Positions 1 through 9,066 are shown, numbered from the stretch's first letter. The stretch: DNA of 64,000 nt from Flavobacterium chilense (GCF_001602525.1 NZ_LSYT01000005.1:124001-188000), one strand, 5' to 3'. Numbers and translations are program-made. Notes: generated by a model not told the origin, from the letters alone.

Positions 1-939
1 ATCCAACCAGGAATCCATATGAACACCAGGATTTGTGTTGATATAAACTGCAACAGCAGCTGCAATAATACCCATTACTTTTTGAGAATCGTTTCCACCG
101 TGACCTAAACTGAAAGCTGCAGAAGATAATAATTGCATTTTCTTCAAAGCTGCATCTGCCTGATGAAGATTTAAACTACTGAATATTAAACAAAAAGCAC
201 TTACAGTTAAGATAATAAAAGCAACTAAAAACCATTTAATATTATGTGCATCAAAAGCTACACTCCAAAAATGAGATTCGAATCTTGGTTTTTCAATCTG
301 TGCATAAGGCACCATTAAAGAACTAACGAACCAAACTGTTGCAATCATTAGTGCAACTGTAAATATCTTAGGATAGATACTTTTACGGGAAGCATTTAAC
401 AACCAAATCGAAATTAGATAAGAAGCTAAAGCCCCTAATAATGGTGCTAAAACAATAAAGGCAATAATGATAATAACCCCGGAAGGCATTCCGCCATCTT
501 TTCCGGCTTTATACCAGCTTACAATTTGATACCAGTAATGCGTCGCTCCGTCTGTACCTACATAACCTGAAAAGCCATGTACCGCAATAGCGTGAGCTAC
601 TGCTGCTCCTGCAAAACCACCAATTAAAGTATGTGATGAACTTGAAGGAATTCCTAGCCACCAGGTTAATAAATTCCAGCAAATTGCCGCAATCACACCG
701 GCAAGAATTACAACCAGGTTAATTTCCATGGTGTGCGCTGTTTTAGCAACAGTATCCGCAACACCAAATCCGAAAACCCAATAAGCCAAAAAGTTAAAAA
801 ATGCTGCCCAAAGAACCGCCTGAAAAGGCGTTAGAACCTTTGTAGCAACAACAGTCGCTATAGCATTTGCCGCATCATGAAAACCATTGATGTAATCAAA
901 AATTAAGGCTAATACTATAATTAATATAAGTAGCGTCAT
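1..939 (-). CDS. Inorganic phosphate transporter, PiT family (3' end beyond window)
   Basis: Low-affinity phosphate permease of the inner membrane, coupling phosphate (probably metal-phosphate) uptake to an ion gradient. Reading from the ATG at 939, the first 313 residues are visible and the C-terminus lies outside the window. The PiT signature is present twice: near the N-terminus as DYINGFHDAANAIATVV, and again near the window edge as SLGHGGNDSQKVMGI. This internal duplication defines the family. Many hydrophobic segments are visible between the two copies. The DUF47 gene lies 30 bases upstream on the same strand, the usual PiT-accessory pairing, so the two are probably co-transcribed from the promoter at about 1640. 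The family call is secure; the exact ion and substrate preference cannot be read. Confidence 0.93.
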   Translation of the reverse strand, partial: MTLLILIIVLALIFDYINGFHDAANAIATVVATKVLTPFQAVLWAAFFNFLAYWVFGFGVADTVAKTAHTMEINLVVILAGVIAAICWNLLTWWLGIPSSSSHTLIGGFAGAAVAHAIAVHGFSGYVGTDGATHYWYQIVSWYKAGKDGGMPSGVIIIIAFIVLAPLLGALASYLISIWLLNASRKSIYPKIFTVALMIATVWFVSSLMVPYAQIEKPRFESHFWSVAFDAHNIKWFLVAFIILTVSAFCLIFSSLNLHQADAALKKMQLLSSAAFSLGHGGNDSQKVMGIIAAAVAVYINTNPGVHMDSWLD

Positions 940-969
940 AAAGTTATAACTTCAGAATGAAAAATTGAA

Positions 970-1614
970 TTAAGAATGTTTTACAGAAATAGATTCCAGT
1001 ATATTCGCAACACTCTTACATTTGTCTGTTGCTGATTCTAAAACAGATAATACCTCTTTATATTTGATAATATTTTTAGCATCTGTTTCGTTTTCAAAAA
1101 TTTCAAAAACTGCTTTGTTATAAACGTTATCAGACTTGTTTTCTAATTTATTAATTCTCGAACAAGCATCTTTAATGACTTTGAAATTTTTTAAATTTCT
1201 CAATTCTTTTACTGCACTGTCAATATTTTGACAAGCTTCAAGGTTGATTTCTGTCATCTTTCTGATCGATTTTGTAATCTTATCAACCTGATACAGTCTC
1301 ATACGGCTAGATGCACCATGAAGGTAATCTGCAACGTTGTCAATTGAAGTAATTAACGTATGAATATCTTCTCTGTCAAATGGAGTAATAAAATTTCTGC
1401 TCAACTCCAGGTTAGTCTGACGGGTAATGTCTTCTCCTTTTTGCTCTAATTCGTCAATTTTTTGAAAAAGAATTTCTCTTTCTTTTAATGGTAAATTTAC
1501 AGCTTCGTGTAAGTTAGAAGCCAGTTCAATTAAATTGCTTGAAGCCTCTTCAAAAAGTGGAAAGAATTTCTTGTCTTTCGGCACTAAAAATTGGAAAATA
1601 CTGTTTATTGACAT
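970..1614 (-). CDS. DUF47 / PhoU-like accessory protein of the PiT transporter
   Basis: A 214-residue, largely alpha-helical protein of the DUF47 (PhoU-related) family, whose members modulate a neighbouring PiT phosphate permease. The sequence begins MSINSIFQFLVPKDKKFF and carries the family's helical, charge-rich segments, including the FDREDIHTLITSIDNVADY stretch typical of DUF47 and PhoU helices. Length is normal for the family. It sits directly upstream of the permease on the same strand. A TTG-N16-TAATTTTG promoter lies 20 bases before its ATG, so the pair forms a short operon independent of the upstream hutH. The regulatory role is inferred from family and position. Confidence 0.88.
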   Translation of the reverse strand: MSINSIFQFLVPKDKKFFPLFEEASSNLIELASNLHEAVNLPLKEREILFQKIDELEQKGEDITRQTNLELSRNFITPFDREDIHTLITSIDNVADYLHGASSRMRLYQVDKITKSIRKMTEINLEACQNIDSAVKELRNLKNFKVIKDACSRINKLENKSDNVYNKAVFEIFENETDAKNIIKYKEVLSVLESATDKCKSVANILESISVKHS

Positions 1615-1633
1615 TTTTATATTTTTGATAGTG

Positions 1634-1660
1634 CAAAATTACTTCAATAATATTTTGCAA
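1634..1660 (-). promoter_or_regulatory. Promoter of the DUF47-PiT operon
   Basis: On the minus strand a TAATTTTG box (plus-strand CAAAATTA at 1634-1641) matches the Flavobacterium -7 consensus TAnnTTTG exactly. A TTG (plus CAA 1658-1660) lies 16 bases upstream. The -33 element sits just beyond the hutH stop codon. Confidence 0.6.
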
Positions 1661-1662
1661 TG

Positions 1663-3177
1663 TTAAGCCATTGTTAACAAATCGTTTTCAATTTGGAAAC
1701 TGTCAAGGAATTGAACGGTTTTCTCAATGTCGTAATGCAAAATTCTATCTTCCTTAACCAGAGGAACTACCTCTCTGTAACTGCTTAAAAACATCTCGAT
1801 AAAGTCACTCGATTTCAAAGGTTCTCTGTAAGCAATTGCCTGCGAAGCATTCAATAATTCGATAGCCAGAATACGTTCTAAATTATCCAGAACACGCAAC
1901 GCTTTTGTGGCTCCGTTTGCTCCCATACTTACGTGATCTTCCTGTCCGTTACTCGAAACAATACTGTCCACACTTGAAGGTGTTGCCAGTTGTTTATTTT
2001 GACTTGCAATACTTGCAGCAGTATATTGCGGAATCATAAATCCTGAATTCAATCCCGGATTATCGACTAAAAATGCCGGAAGATTACGCAATCCTGAGAT
2101 AAGCTGATAGGTTCTTCTTTCTGAAATACTTCCTAATTCAGCCAAAGCAATTGCCATAAAATCTAAAGCTAAAGCCAAAGGTTGTCCGTGGAAATTACCT
2201 CCGGAAATAATCTGATCTGCTTCTATAAATATATTAGGGTTATCAGTAACCGAATTAATCTCTGTTTTGAATACTTTTCGAACATAATCGATCGCATCTT
2301 TTGAAGCACCGTGAACCTGAGGCATGCAACGGAAAGAATACGGGTCCTGTACATGTTTTTTCTCCTGGGCAATAATTTCGCTACCATCCAGAAATTCAGT
2401 AATACGCTGTGCGGTAACAATTTGTCCTTTGTGCGGACGTATGTAATGAATCAATTCGTTAAAAGGCTCTATTCTTCCATCAAAACCTTCTAATGAAATG
2501 GTTCCGATTAAATCTGCCAGATAAGAATATTTGTAGGCTTTTATTAAAATATGAGCTCCATAAGCACTCATAAACTGTGTCCCGTTTAACAAAGCCAAAC
2601 CTTCTTTTGATTGTAAAACGATTGGTTCCCAGTTAAAATGTTTTAAAACTTCGGCAGAAGCTGTTTTTTTTCCTTCAAATAAAACCTCTCCTTCTCCCAG
2701 TAACGGTAAAGACAAATGTGCTAAAGGTGCTAAATCTCCAGAAGCTCCCAAAGAACCCTGAGTATAGATTACAGGTAAAATATCATTGTTGTAAAAATCA
2801 ACCAAACGATTTACAGTTTGCAACTGAACTCCCGAATGTCCGTAACTTAAAGATTGAATTTTAAGCAACAACATCAGCTTTACAATCTCAGCAGGAACCT
2901 CTTCTCCTGTTCCGCAAGCATGAGATTTTACCAGGTTCTCCTGAAGTTGTGATAAATTTTCGTTAGAGATTTTCACATTACAAAGTGATCCAAATCCAGT
3001 ATTTATGCCATAAATAGGCTCAGAATGTGAAGCCATTTTTTTATCTAAATAATCACGGCATTTTTGAACATTTACTTTAGCTTCTTCTGATAATTCAAGT
3101 ATTTTTTGATTTACTATAATTTCTTGTAAAGCTTCTAAATTTAAGGTTTCAGTACTTATATAATGGATTTCTCTCAT
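1663..3177 (-). CDS. hutH: Histidine ammonia-lyase
   Basis: Converts L-histidine to trans-urocanate and ammonia, the first step of histidine degradation, in the cytoplasm. The family hallmark GSLGASGDLAPLAH is present at about residue 145. Its Ala-Ser-Gly triplet cyclises to the MIO prosthetic group that acts as the electrophile. I prefer the ATG at 3177 (MREIHYIS, 504 residues) over the one at 3201 (512 residues), because the extra eight residues look unlike the family. Other members of the hut pathway (hutU, hutI) are not in the window, so either this is a split pathway or the rest lies elsewhere. Tyrosine or phenylalanine ammonia-lyases share the MIO motif, but length and overall sequence favour histidine. 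Confidence 0.92.
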   Translation of the reverse strand: MREIHYISTETLNLEALQEIIVNQKILELSEEAKVNVQKCRDYLDKKMASHSEPIYGINTGFGSLCNVKISNENLSQLQENLVKSHACGTGEEVPAEIVKLMLLLKIQSLSYGHSGVQLQTVNRLVDFYNNDILPVIYTQGSLGASGDLAPLAHLSLPLLGEGEVLFEGKKTASAEVLKHFNWEPIVLQSKEGLALLNGTQFMSAYGAHILIKAYKYSYLADLIGTISLEGFDGRIEPFNELIHYIRPHKGQIVTAQRITEFLDGSEIIAQEKKHVQDPYSFRCMPQVHGASKDAIDYVRKVFKTEINSVTDNPNIFIEADQIISGGNFHGQPLALALDFMAIALAELGSISERRTYQLISGLRNLPAFLVDNPGLNSGFMIPQYTAASIASQNKQLATPSSVDSIVSSNGQEDHVSMGANGATKALRVLDNLERILAIELLNASQAIAYREPLKSSDFIEMFLSSYREVVPLVKEDRILHYDIEKTVQFLDSFQIENDLLTMA

Positions 3178-3600
3178 GTTGTTTGTGGTTTTAAACGTCA
3201 AAATTCAACAAATCAATATTAAAAAGCAACATTTCTTCACAATAATTAAAATTTGCATCATTTGGATTCTTAACTTTTATGCATTTCATAATCCTTATCA
3301 TACAAAAAACCAGCTGTTTAATTTGATAAAAAAAATTGCTTTGAATTTTTACTCCGGAAAAAGTTAAAAAACACTTTCCTAGTTAACAGATAGATTAAAT
3401 TAGTCTTTTTTTGAATCTTTTTTATAAAAAATCAAATACGATTATTCTTTCAGACATTAACAAAAAAAGTCTTAAATATAGGAATAAGACATCTTTAGAG
3501 TTCTAATTTTAGCAAATACTCAATATTGAATTATTCAAATTTAAATTATTAAAATATTCGTAAAAAGGATTTTAGGGTTTTTAACTTTTATAAAAAACTG
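3178..3600. other. AT-rich divergent intergenic region between hutH and thr leader
   Basis: This gap separates two divergent genes and is very AT-rich. A 63-codon open frame on the plus strand (3176-3367) has no recognisable protein character and overlaps the hutH promoter region. I see no gene here. It should hold the hutH promoter on the minus strand and upstream elements for the thr operon. Confidence 0.5.
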
Positions 3601-3608
3601 TACTTTTG
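3601..3608 (+). promoter_or_regulatory. -7 box of the thr operon promoter
   Basis: TACTTTTG at 3601-3608 matches the Flavobacterium -7 consensus TAnnTTTG exactly. A T-rich stretch (about 3577-3588) takes the place of a clean TTG. Transcription would start near 3614-3616, only about five bases before the leader-peptide ATG at 3620, so the leader mRNA would be nearly leaderless. Confidence 0.55.
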
Positions 3609-3619
3609 AAACATCAAAA

Positions 3620-3721
3620 ATGAAAAGTAACAGCACAAAATATCATTCTACAATAACAACTCAAACCGGAGTTGCAATTGCTGCTACCATTATTTCTACT
3701 ACAACAACTACTACCCCTTAG
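3620..3721 (+). CDS. thrL: thr operon leader peptide (33 aa, Thr/Ile-rich)
   Basis: A 33-codon open frame runs from ATG 3620 to TAG 3721, 106 bases before thrA. It contains 12 threonine and 4 isoleucine codons. Six threonine codons are consecutive at 3698-3715, immediately before a proline and the stop. This is the composition expected of an attenuation leader for a threonine biosynthetic operon, where a ribosome starved for charged tRNA-Thr (or tRNA-Ile) stalls and changes downstream RNA folding. The stop codon lies in the loop of an ACCCC-TTA-GGGGT hairpin, and a second longer stem follows at 3751-3790. Function is inferred from composition and position. It resembles enterobacterial thrL in logic, but I see no sequence relationship. 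Confidence 0.85.
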   Translation: MKSNSTKYHSTITTQTGVAIAATIISTTTTTTP

Positions 3722-3790
3722 GGGTATACATTTTTACATATAATCCGGGTTATCTATACTTTTTTCTAAAAAGAAGAAAGGTATTGGATA
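3713..3790 (+). promoter_or_regulatory. Candidate attenuator structures of the thr leader
   Basis: Two stems follow the leader threonine codons. The first is ACCCC (3713-3717) with GGGGT (3721-3725), spanning the stop codon. The second is longer: 3751-3767 with 3772-3790, loop AAAA, imperfect with wobble pairs. GTATA at 3723-3727 could instead pair with TATAC at 3755-3759, which belongs to the second stem, so alternative folds exist. No uridine run follows the second stem, so it is not a textbook intrinsic terminator. The mechanism (termination or control of thrA translation) is open. Confidence 0.5.
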
Positions 3791-3827
3791 GATGAAAACA
3801 TTTGCATAAAAAGAAAAAAATATCACA

Positions 3828-6275
3828 ATGAAAATATTAAAATTTGGCGGAACTTCCGTTGCCAATGCTCAAAATATAAAACTCGTTCTCGAAATTATAA
3901 ATCAAAAATCTAAGCAGGATAAATTAGTTGTAGTTGTTTCTGCTTTAAGCAAAGTCACTGATTTACTGCAACTCGCAGCAGCAAAAGCAGCGGCAAACGA
4001 CGAAAGCTTTAGAGAAATTGTAGCCGAAATCGAAAAAAAACACCTTGACACTTTAAAGGAACTTATTCCGGTAAGTGAACAAAGCAGTTTGTTAAGTCAT
4101 GTAAAAAGAATCATCAATCATTTAGAAACTTTGTTAGACGGCTGTTTCCTTTTAGGAGAATTATCTCCAAGAACTGCCGATACTATTTTAAGTTTTGGTG
4201 AACTACTTTCTTCTTACATCATCGCACAGGCATATCAGCAAATTGACAAAGATGTTGTTTACAAAGACAGCCGTGAATTAATTAAAACCAATAATAATTT
4301 TGGAAAAGCGGTCGTAAACTTTGAAATTTCAAACCAATTGATTCAGGAATATTTTGCTGAAAATCAATCAAAACTTACTATTCTACCAGGATTTATAGCG
4401 CAGACTCTTGACGGAATCACTTCGACTTTAGGACGAGGAGGTTCTGATTATACTGCTGCAATTATTGCCGGAGCTATTGATGCAGAGCAATTGGAAATCT
4501 GGACAGATGTGAACGGAATGTTTACTGCAAACCCAAAAATTGTAAAACAAGCGCAGCCTATTGCCACTATTTCGTATCAGGAAGCAATGGAATTATCGCA
4601 TTTTGGCGCCAAAGTATTGTATCCGCCAACTATTCAGCCTGTTTTAAGAAAAAACATTCCTATTTTAATCAAAAATACTTTTGAACCGGAAGCCGAAGGA
4701 ACTTTAATTTCCAGTCATGTTTCATCAAAAGACACAGTTGTAAAAGGAATTAGCCATATCGATAATATTTCGTTAGTTACGCTTGAAGGTCCCGGGATGA
4801 TTGGAGTTTCAGGCTCATCAAAACGTTTGTTTGAGGTATTATCTCAGGAAAAAATCAATGTCATTTTTATTACTCAGGCTTCTTCTGAACACTCCATTTG
4901 TATCGGAATTTTAAATTCGGATGCCGATAATGCCGAAGCTGCGATCAATAAAGCTTTTGAAATCGAAATTTCGCAAAACAAAATAGATCCTTGTATTGTT
5001 GAAAAAGATCTTTGCATTATTGCGCTGGTTGGTGAAAACATGAAAAATCATCAGGGTTTAAGCGGAAGAATGTTTAGTACTTTAGGGAAAAACAACGTAA
5101 ACATTCGCGCCATTGCACAAGGTGCTTCTGAAAGAAATATCTCGACTGTAATTAACGAAAGAGACGTTAAAAAAGCATTGAATACATTGCACGAAAACTT
5201 CTTTGAAGAAAACACCAAACAGCTCAATTTATTTGTAATGGGAGTTGGAAATGTGGGCGAAAAATTCATCGAGCAAATACACAACCAAAGAAAGTTTTTA
5301 AAAGACAATTTAAAAATCAATGTTCGTGTCATTGCCTTATCGAATTCCAGAAAAATGCTTTTCGACGAAGACGGAATTTCTCTAAAAGACTGGCAGTCGA
5401 CTTTAGACAAGGGTGAAGAAGCAATTGCAACAGAGTTCATCGCACGTGCAAAAGAATTGAACTTACGTAATAGTATTTTTGTTGATATTACAGCAAACTC
5501 TAGCGTTTCTGAAATGTATGAGAAGTTCTTAAAACAAAGTATTGCCGTTGTTACCTGCAATAAAATTGCCTGTTCATCTGCTTACGACAATTATAAAAAA
5601 CTAAAAAACTTATCACGTCAGTACAATGCTCCGTTTTTGTTTGAAACAAATGTTGGTGCAGGATTACCGATTATTGATACCGTAAAAAACTTAATTGCTT
5701 CTGGTGATAAAGTGCATAAAATCCAGGCGGTTTTATCCGGAAGTCTGAATTTCATTTTCAACAATTTCGATAAAAACAATTCTTTTCACGATGTAGTAAG
5801 AGAAGCCGGAGTTCAGGGATTCACAGAACCAGATCCGAAAATTGATTTAAGCGGAATCGACGTAGCGCGTAAAATCCTGATTCTGATTCGCGAAAGCGGT
5901 TACGAAATGGACATCGACGCCATCGCAAACGAATCATTCCTGCCTGCAGAATGTTTAGCGACAACAAACAACGAAGACTTTTTTGCTTCGTTAATCAAAC
6001 ATGCTTCTCATTTTGAAGGTATTTACAGTGAAGCTTTAGTAAAAGATTCAAGATTGAAATACGTAGCGCAATTCGAAAACGGAAAAGCCAGTGTTGGTCT
6101 TCAATTCATTCCAAAAGATCATCCTTTTTACAATCTGGAAGGAAAAGACAATATCGTCTTGTTCTACACAGATCGTTACGTAGATCAGCCTTTATTGATC
6201 AAAGGAGCCGGAGCCGGTGCAGCTGTGACTGCTTCAGGAATTTTTGCAGATGTAATTCGAATTGGTAATGTATAG
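3828..6275 (+). CDS. thrA: Bifunctional aspartokinase / homoserine dehydrogenase I
   Basis: Catalyses the first and third steps from aspartate toward threonine: aspartate phosphorylation and NAD(P)H-dependent reduction of aspartate semialdehyde to homoserine. At 815 residues it matches the roughly 820-residue fused enterobacterial enzyme. The kinase part opens with KFGGTSVA at about residue 5. ACT-type regulatory segments follow (roughly 310-455). The dehydrogenase part begins near residue 465 with the Rossmann motif VMGVGNVG. Threonine feedback is expected through the ACT region. It is the first gene of thrABC and is preceded by a Thr-rich leader peptide, so transcriptional or translational attenuation is likely on top of feedback inhibition. 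Confidence 0.96.
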   Translation: MKILKFGGTSVANAQNIKLVLEIINQKSKQDKLVVVVSALSKVTDLLQLAAAKAAANDESFREIVAEIEKKHLDTLKELIPVSEQSSLLSHVKRIINHLETLLDGCFLLGELSPRTADTILSFGELLSSYIIAQAYQQIDKDVVYKDSRELIKTNNNFGKAVVNFEISNQLIQEYFAENQSKLTILPGFIAQTLDGITSTLGRGGSDYTAAIIAGAIDAEQLEIWTDVNGMFTANPKIVKQAQPIATISYQEAMELSHFGAKVLYPPTIQPVLRKNIPILIKNTFEPEAEGTLISSHVSSKDTVVKGISHIDNISLVTLEGPGMIGVSGSSKRLFEVLSQEKINVIFITQASSEHSICIGILNSDADNAEAAINKAFEIEISQNKIDPCIVEKDLCIIALVGENMKNHQGLSGRMFSTLGKNNVNIRAIAQGASERNISTVINERDVKKALNTLHENFFEENTKQLNLFVMGVGNVGEKFIEQIHNQRKFLKDNLKINVRVIALSNSRKMLFDEDGISLKDWQSTLDKGEEAIATEFIARAKELNLRNSIFVDITANSSVSEMYEKFLKQSIAVVTCNKIACSSAYDNYKKLKNLSRQYNAPFLFETNVGAGLPIIDTVKNLIASGDKVHKIQAVLSGSLNFIFNNFDKNNSFHDVVREAGVQGFTEPDPKIDLSGIDVARKILILIRESGYEMDIDAIANESFLPAECLATTNNEDFFASLIKHASHFEGIYSEALVKDSRLKYVAQFENGKASVGLQFIPKDHPFYNLEGKDNIVLFYTDRYVDQPLLIKGAGAGAAVTASGIFADVIRIGNV

Positions 6276-6395
6276 CCGCTAAGGCACTAAGACGCTAAGT
6301 TTCTAAGTTTTTTTTATACTTAGTATCTTAGAAACTTAGCATCTCAGAAACTATAAAAATAAACTTTGTGACTTTGTGCCTTCGTGGCAAAACCA
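6276..6395. repeat. Inverted repeat element between thrA and thrB
   Basis: Two 21-base arms, 6287-6307 and 6327-6347, are reverse complements with two mismatches and are built from CTAAG words around a T-rich loop. A CTTTGTG/CTTTGTGCC segment follows (6363-6380). Such CTAAG and CTTTG hairpins recur between genes in this window. Here the element sits inside an operon, so it may form an mRNA hairpin that tunes thrB expression. Confidence 0.7.
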
Positions 6396-6402
6396 ACCAG
6401 AA

Positions 6403-7326
6403 ATGAAAGAAATAAAACTATTTTGCCCGGCAACTATCGCCAACCTCTCGTGCGGATTTGACGTACTCGGGCTTTGCCTGGACAATGCGGGCGATGAAAT
6501 GATTGTTCGAAAAGTCGATCAAAAAGGAGTTAGAATCACTAAAATTGTTGGTGCCGATTTACCTCTGGAAACCGAGAAAAACGTTTCGGGAGTTGCAGCT
6601 TTAGCAATGCTTGAAACTTTAGGTGACTTGGATTTTGGCTTCGAAATCGAAATTTACAAACACATTAAAGCCGGAAGCGGAATCGGGAGCAGTGCTGCAA
6701 GTTCTGCCGGAGCAGTTTTCGGAATTAATGAATTATTAGGCAGACCTTATTCCCGTAAAGATTTGGTACAATTTGCGATGCAGGGCGAAAAATTAGCCAG
6801 CGGAAACGCTCATGCCGATAACGTTGCTCCTGCCCTTTTAGGCGGATTTACTTTGGTAAGAAGTTATGCGCCGCTTGATATTATCAGAATTGACAGCCCG
6901 GAAGAATTGTACGCAACAGTAGTTCATCCGCAAATTGAATTAAAAACATCTGATGCACGTTCGGTTTTAAAACAAAATGTTTCGCTAAAAAGCGCTATTA
7001 TGCAATGGGGAAATGTAGGCGGATTAGTTGCCGGATTGTATACAAAAGATTACGATTTGATCGGAAGATCACTTCATGATGAAATCGTTGAACCTTTAAG
7101 AAGCGTTTTGATTCCCGGTTTTGATTTAATCAAACAAACGGCTTACGAAAACGGCGCTTTAGGTTCCGGAATTTCAGGTTCTGGCCCGTCGATTTTTGCT
7201 TTAAGCAGAGGAAAAAACACCGCCGACCAAATCGCAAAAGCCATGAGCGACGTTTACGAAAAGATGAATTTACCGTATGAAATTCACGTTTCGAAGATTA
7301 ACCCTGATGGAGTGCGTATTTTGTAA
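6403..7326 (+). CDS. thrB: Homoserine kinase
   Basis: GHMP-family kinase that phosphorylates homoserine to O-phosphohomoserine, the substrate of ThrC. The ATP-binding motif GSGIGSSAASSAGAVFGIN lies at about residues 91-109, and a C-terminal glycine-rich GSGISGSGPS segment is also typical. I chose ATG 6403 (MKEIKLFCPATIANL, 307 residues), which matches family length. An in-frame GTG at 6376 would start translation inside the upstream repeat element and is unlikely. It lies 127 bases after thrA, and the gap holds an inverted repeat, so it is probably still in the thr transcript. Confidence 0.95.
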   Translation: MKEIKLFCPATIANLSCGFDVLGLCLDNAGDEMIVRKVDQKGVRITKIVGADLPLETEKNVSGVAALAMLETLGDLDFGFEIEIYKHIKAGSGIGSSAASSAGAVFGINELLGRPYSRKDLVQFAMQGEKLASGNAHADNVAPALLGGFTLVRSYAPLDIIRIDSPEELYATVVHPQIELKTSDARSVLKQNVSLKSAIMQWGNVGGLVAGLYTKDYDLIGRSLHDEIVEPLRSVLIPGFDLIKQTAYENGALGSGISGSGPSIFALSRGKNTADQIAKAMSDVYEKMNLPYEIHVSKINPDGVRIL

Positions 7327-7721
7327 AATGTGAAATGTATTAAGTAAAAAGAATTAAGCATTAAGACAAAGCTTGTCAGGCTGAGCGGAGTCGAAGCCCC
7401 GCAAAGTATGACACGTAAAGTTTGTCATTTCGACGTAAGGAGAAATCTCCACAAGAAGCTCGACAAAGTACAGACACAAAGCATAAACATAGACATATCG
7501 TTTGTCATTTCGAGGAACGAGAAATCACATTAGTTTGTTGACAAAGATTTGGATTAACGTTGCGGAGTTACTTGCGAAGATTTCTCCTCCGTCGAAATGA
7601 CAAGAAAACCGAATAATTATTATTGAAATTAAAAAAAGCAATATTTAAATAATTACAGGCTTCGTTCACACAAGGCAAAAAGCTTAGAGCCTACTGCCTA
7701 AAGCCTAAAGCAATAAAAAAA
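7327..7721. repeat. Repeat-filled gap between thrB and thrC
   Basis: This 395-base gap carries several repeat units and no gene. A 25-base GTCAGGCTGAGCGGAGTCG-type unit at 7375-7399 has an exact reverse complement at 18849-18873. Copies of a GTCATTTCGA...GAGAAATC unit lie at 7424-7450 and 7504-7529 in one orientation, and at 7576-7601 inverted. Together they can fold into a large cruciform or RNA hairpin. Units like this resemble REP/BIME-style palindromic intergenic repeats. Confidence 0.75.
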
Positions 7722-9011
7722 ATGAAATACTACAGTTTAAACCATAATGCCCCAAAAGTTTCTTTTCAGGAAGCTGTAATACAAGGATTAGCGAGTGATA
7801 AAGGATTATATTTCCCGGAAAGCATAACACCGCTTGATCCTTCTTTTTTTGATAAAATTGAAAGTTTAAGTCATGAACACATTGCTTTTGAAGCCATAAA
7901 ACAATTTGTTGGCGACGAAATACCGGCAGATAAATTAAAAGAAATCATTGCTGATACTTTGGTTTTTGATTTTCCGGTTGTGAAAGTCGAAGACGGAATC
8001 TATTCGTTAGAATTATTTCACGGTCCAACAATGGCTTTTAAAGACGTTGGAGCACGTTTTATGTCACGTTGTCTGGGATATTTCAACAAAGACAAAAAAG
8101 ATGCTAAGAACACCGTTTTAGTAGCTACTTCCGGAGATACAGGCGGAGCTGTTGCCAGCGGATTTTTAGGCGTTGACGGTGTAGATGTTGTCATTTTATA
8201 TCCGTCAGGAAAAGTAAGCGACATTCAGGAAAAACAATTAACGACTTTAGGACAAAACATTAAAGCCCTTGAAGTGGATGGCGTTTTTGACGATTGTCAG
8301 GATATGGTAAAAAAAGCGTTTTTAGATGACACTTTAGCGCATAAAAACCTGACTTCGGCGAATTCTATTAATATTGCGCGCTGGTTACCCCAAATGTTCT
8401 ATTTTTTCTTTGCTTACAAAGCGTTGAAAAGCCAAAACAAACCTTTAGTTTTCTCATGCCCAAGCGGAAACTTCGGAAATATCTGTGCCGGAATTATGAC
8501 AAAAAAATTAGGTTTGCCAATTGAACATTTTGTAGCGTCTACAAACGTAAACGATACGGTACCAAGATTCTTAGAAAACGGAAAATACGACCCGAAACCT
8601 TCTAAAGCCACAATCTCTAACGCCATGGACGTTGGAAACCCAAGCAACTTTATCAGAATTCAGGAATTATACAACAATGACCTAAAAGCTTTCGAAAAAG
8701 ATTTTTCTTCTTATAGTTATACCGATGAAGAAACGCTTGAAGCTCTAAAGAAAATTTATAACACAGACGGTTACATCGCAGAACCACACGGCGCTGTTGG
8801 TTATTTAGGTCTCAAAAAAGAACTAGAAAAACACCCAAATGCTATTGGAGTTTTCTTAGAGACTGCACATCCTATTAAATTCTTAGATGTTGTTGAACCA
8901 GCTTTAGGAATTACACTTCCTATTCCTGCTCAAATTGAGAGTGTTTTAGATAAGGAAAAAGTGAGTGTTAAAATTAAAACTTATGAGGAGTTGAAGAGTT
9001 TTTTAGGGTAA
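7722..9011 (+). CDS. thrC: Threonine synthase
   Basis: PLP-dependent enzyme converting O-phosphohomoserine to threonine, the final step of the pathway. The PLP-lysine motif is visible as HGPTMAFKDVGARFMSR at about residues 100-116, and a phosphate-binding SGDTGGAVASG segment follows. Its 429 residues fit the longer bacterial class of threonine synthase. The gene is third in thrABC, separated from thrB by a 395-base repeat gap. A strong terminator at 9033-9066 ends the operon. The call is secure. Confidence 0.96.
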   Translation: MKYYSLNHNAPKVSFQEAVIQGLASDKGLYFPESITPLDPSFFDKIESLSHEHIAFEAIKQFVGDEIPADKLKEIIADTLVFDFPVVKVEDGIYSLELFHGPTMAFKDVGARFMSRCLGYFNKDKKDAKNTVLVATSGDTGGAVASGFLGVDGVDVVILYPSGKVSDIQEKQLTTLGQNIKALEVDGVFDDCQDMVKKAFLDDTLAHKNLTSANSINIARWLPQMFYFFFAYKALKSQNKPLVFSCPSGNFGNICAGIMTKKLGLPIEHFVASTNVNDTVPRFLENGKYDPKPSKATISNAMDVGNPSNFIRIQELYNNDLKAFEKDFSSYSYTDEETLEALKKIYNTDGYIAEPHGAVGYLGLKKELEKHPNAIGVFLETAHPIKFLDVVEPALGITLPIPAQIESVLDKEKVSVKIKTYEELKSFLG

Positions 9012-9032
9012 TATTTATAGAACATCAGAGAT

Positions 9033-9066
9033 AAAACGACTAATTCAAGATTGGTCGTTTTTTTTA
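9033..9066 (+). terminator. Rho-independent terminator after thrC
   Basis: AAAACGAC (9033-9040) pairs with GTCGTTTT (9054-9061), the stem extends inward with AAT/ATT, and a run of T follows to about 9065. It marks the end of the thr operon. Confidence 0.85.

Noticed and set aside
3176..3367. 63-codon plus-strand frame between hutH and the thr leader
   Set aside because: It overlaps the hutH 5' end on the other strand and has no protein-like features; the region is a promoter gap.
5051..5560. 169-codon frame antisense to thrA
   Set aside because: It lies wholly within a well-defined gene on the other strand and has no independent support; such shadow frames occur in several long genes here.
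6376..6402. GTG start extending thrB upstream
   Set aside because: The extra nine residues derive from the CTTTGTG repeat element; homoserine kinases start near MKEIKLF.
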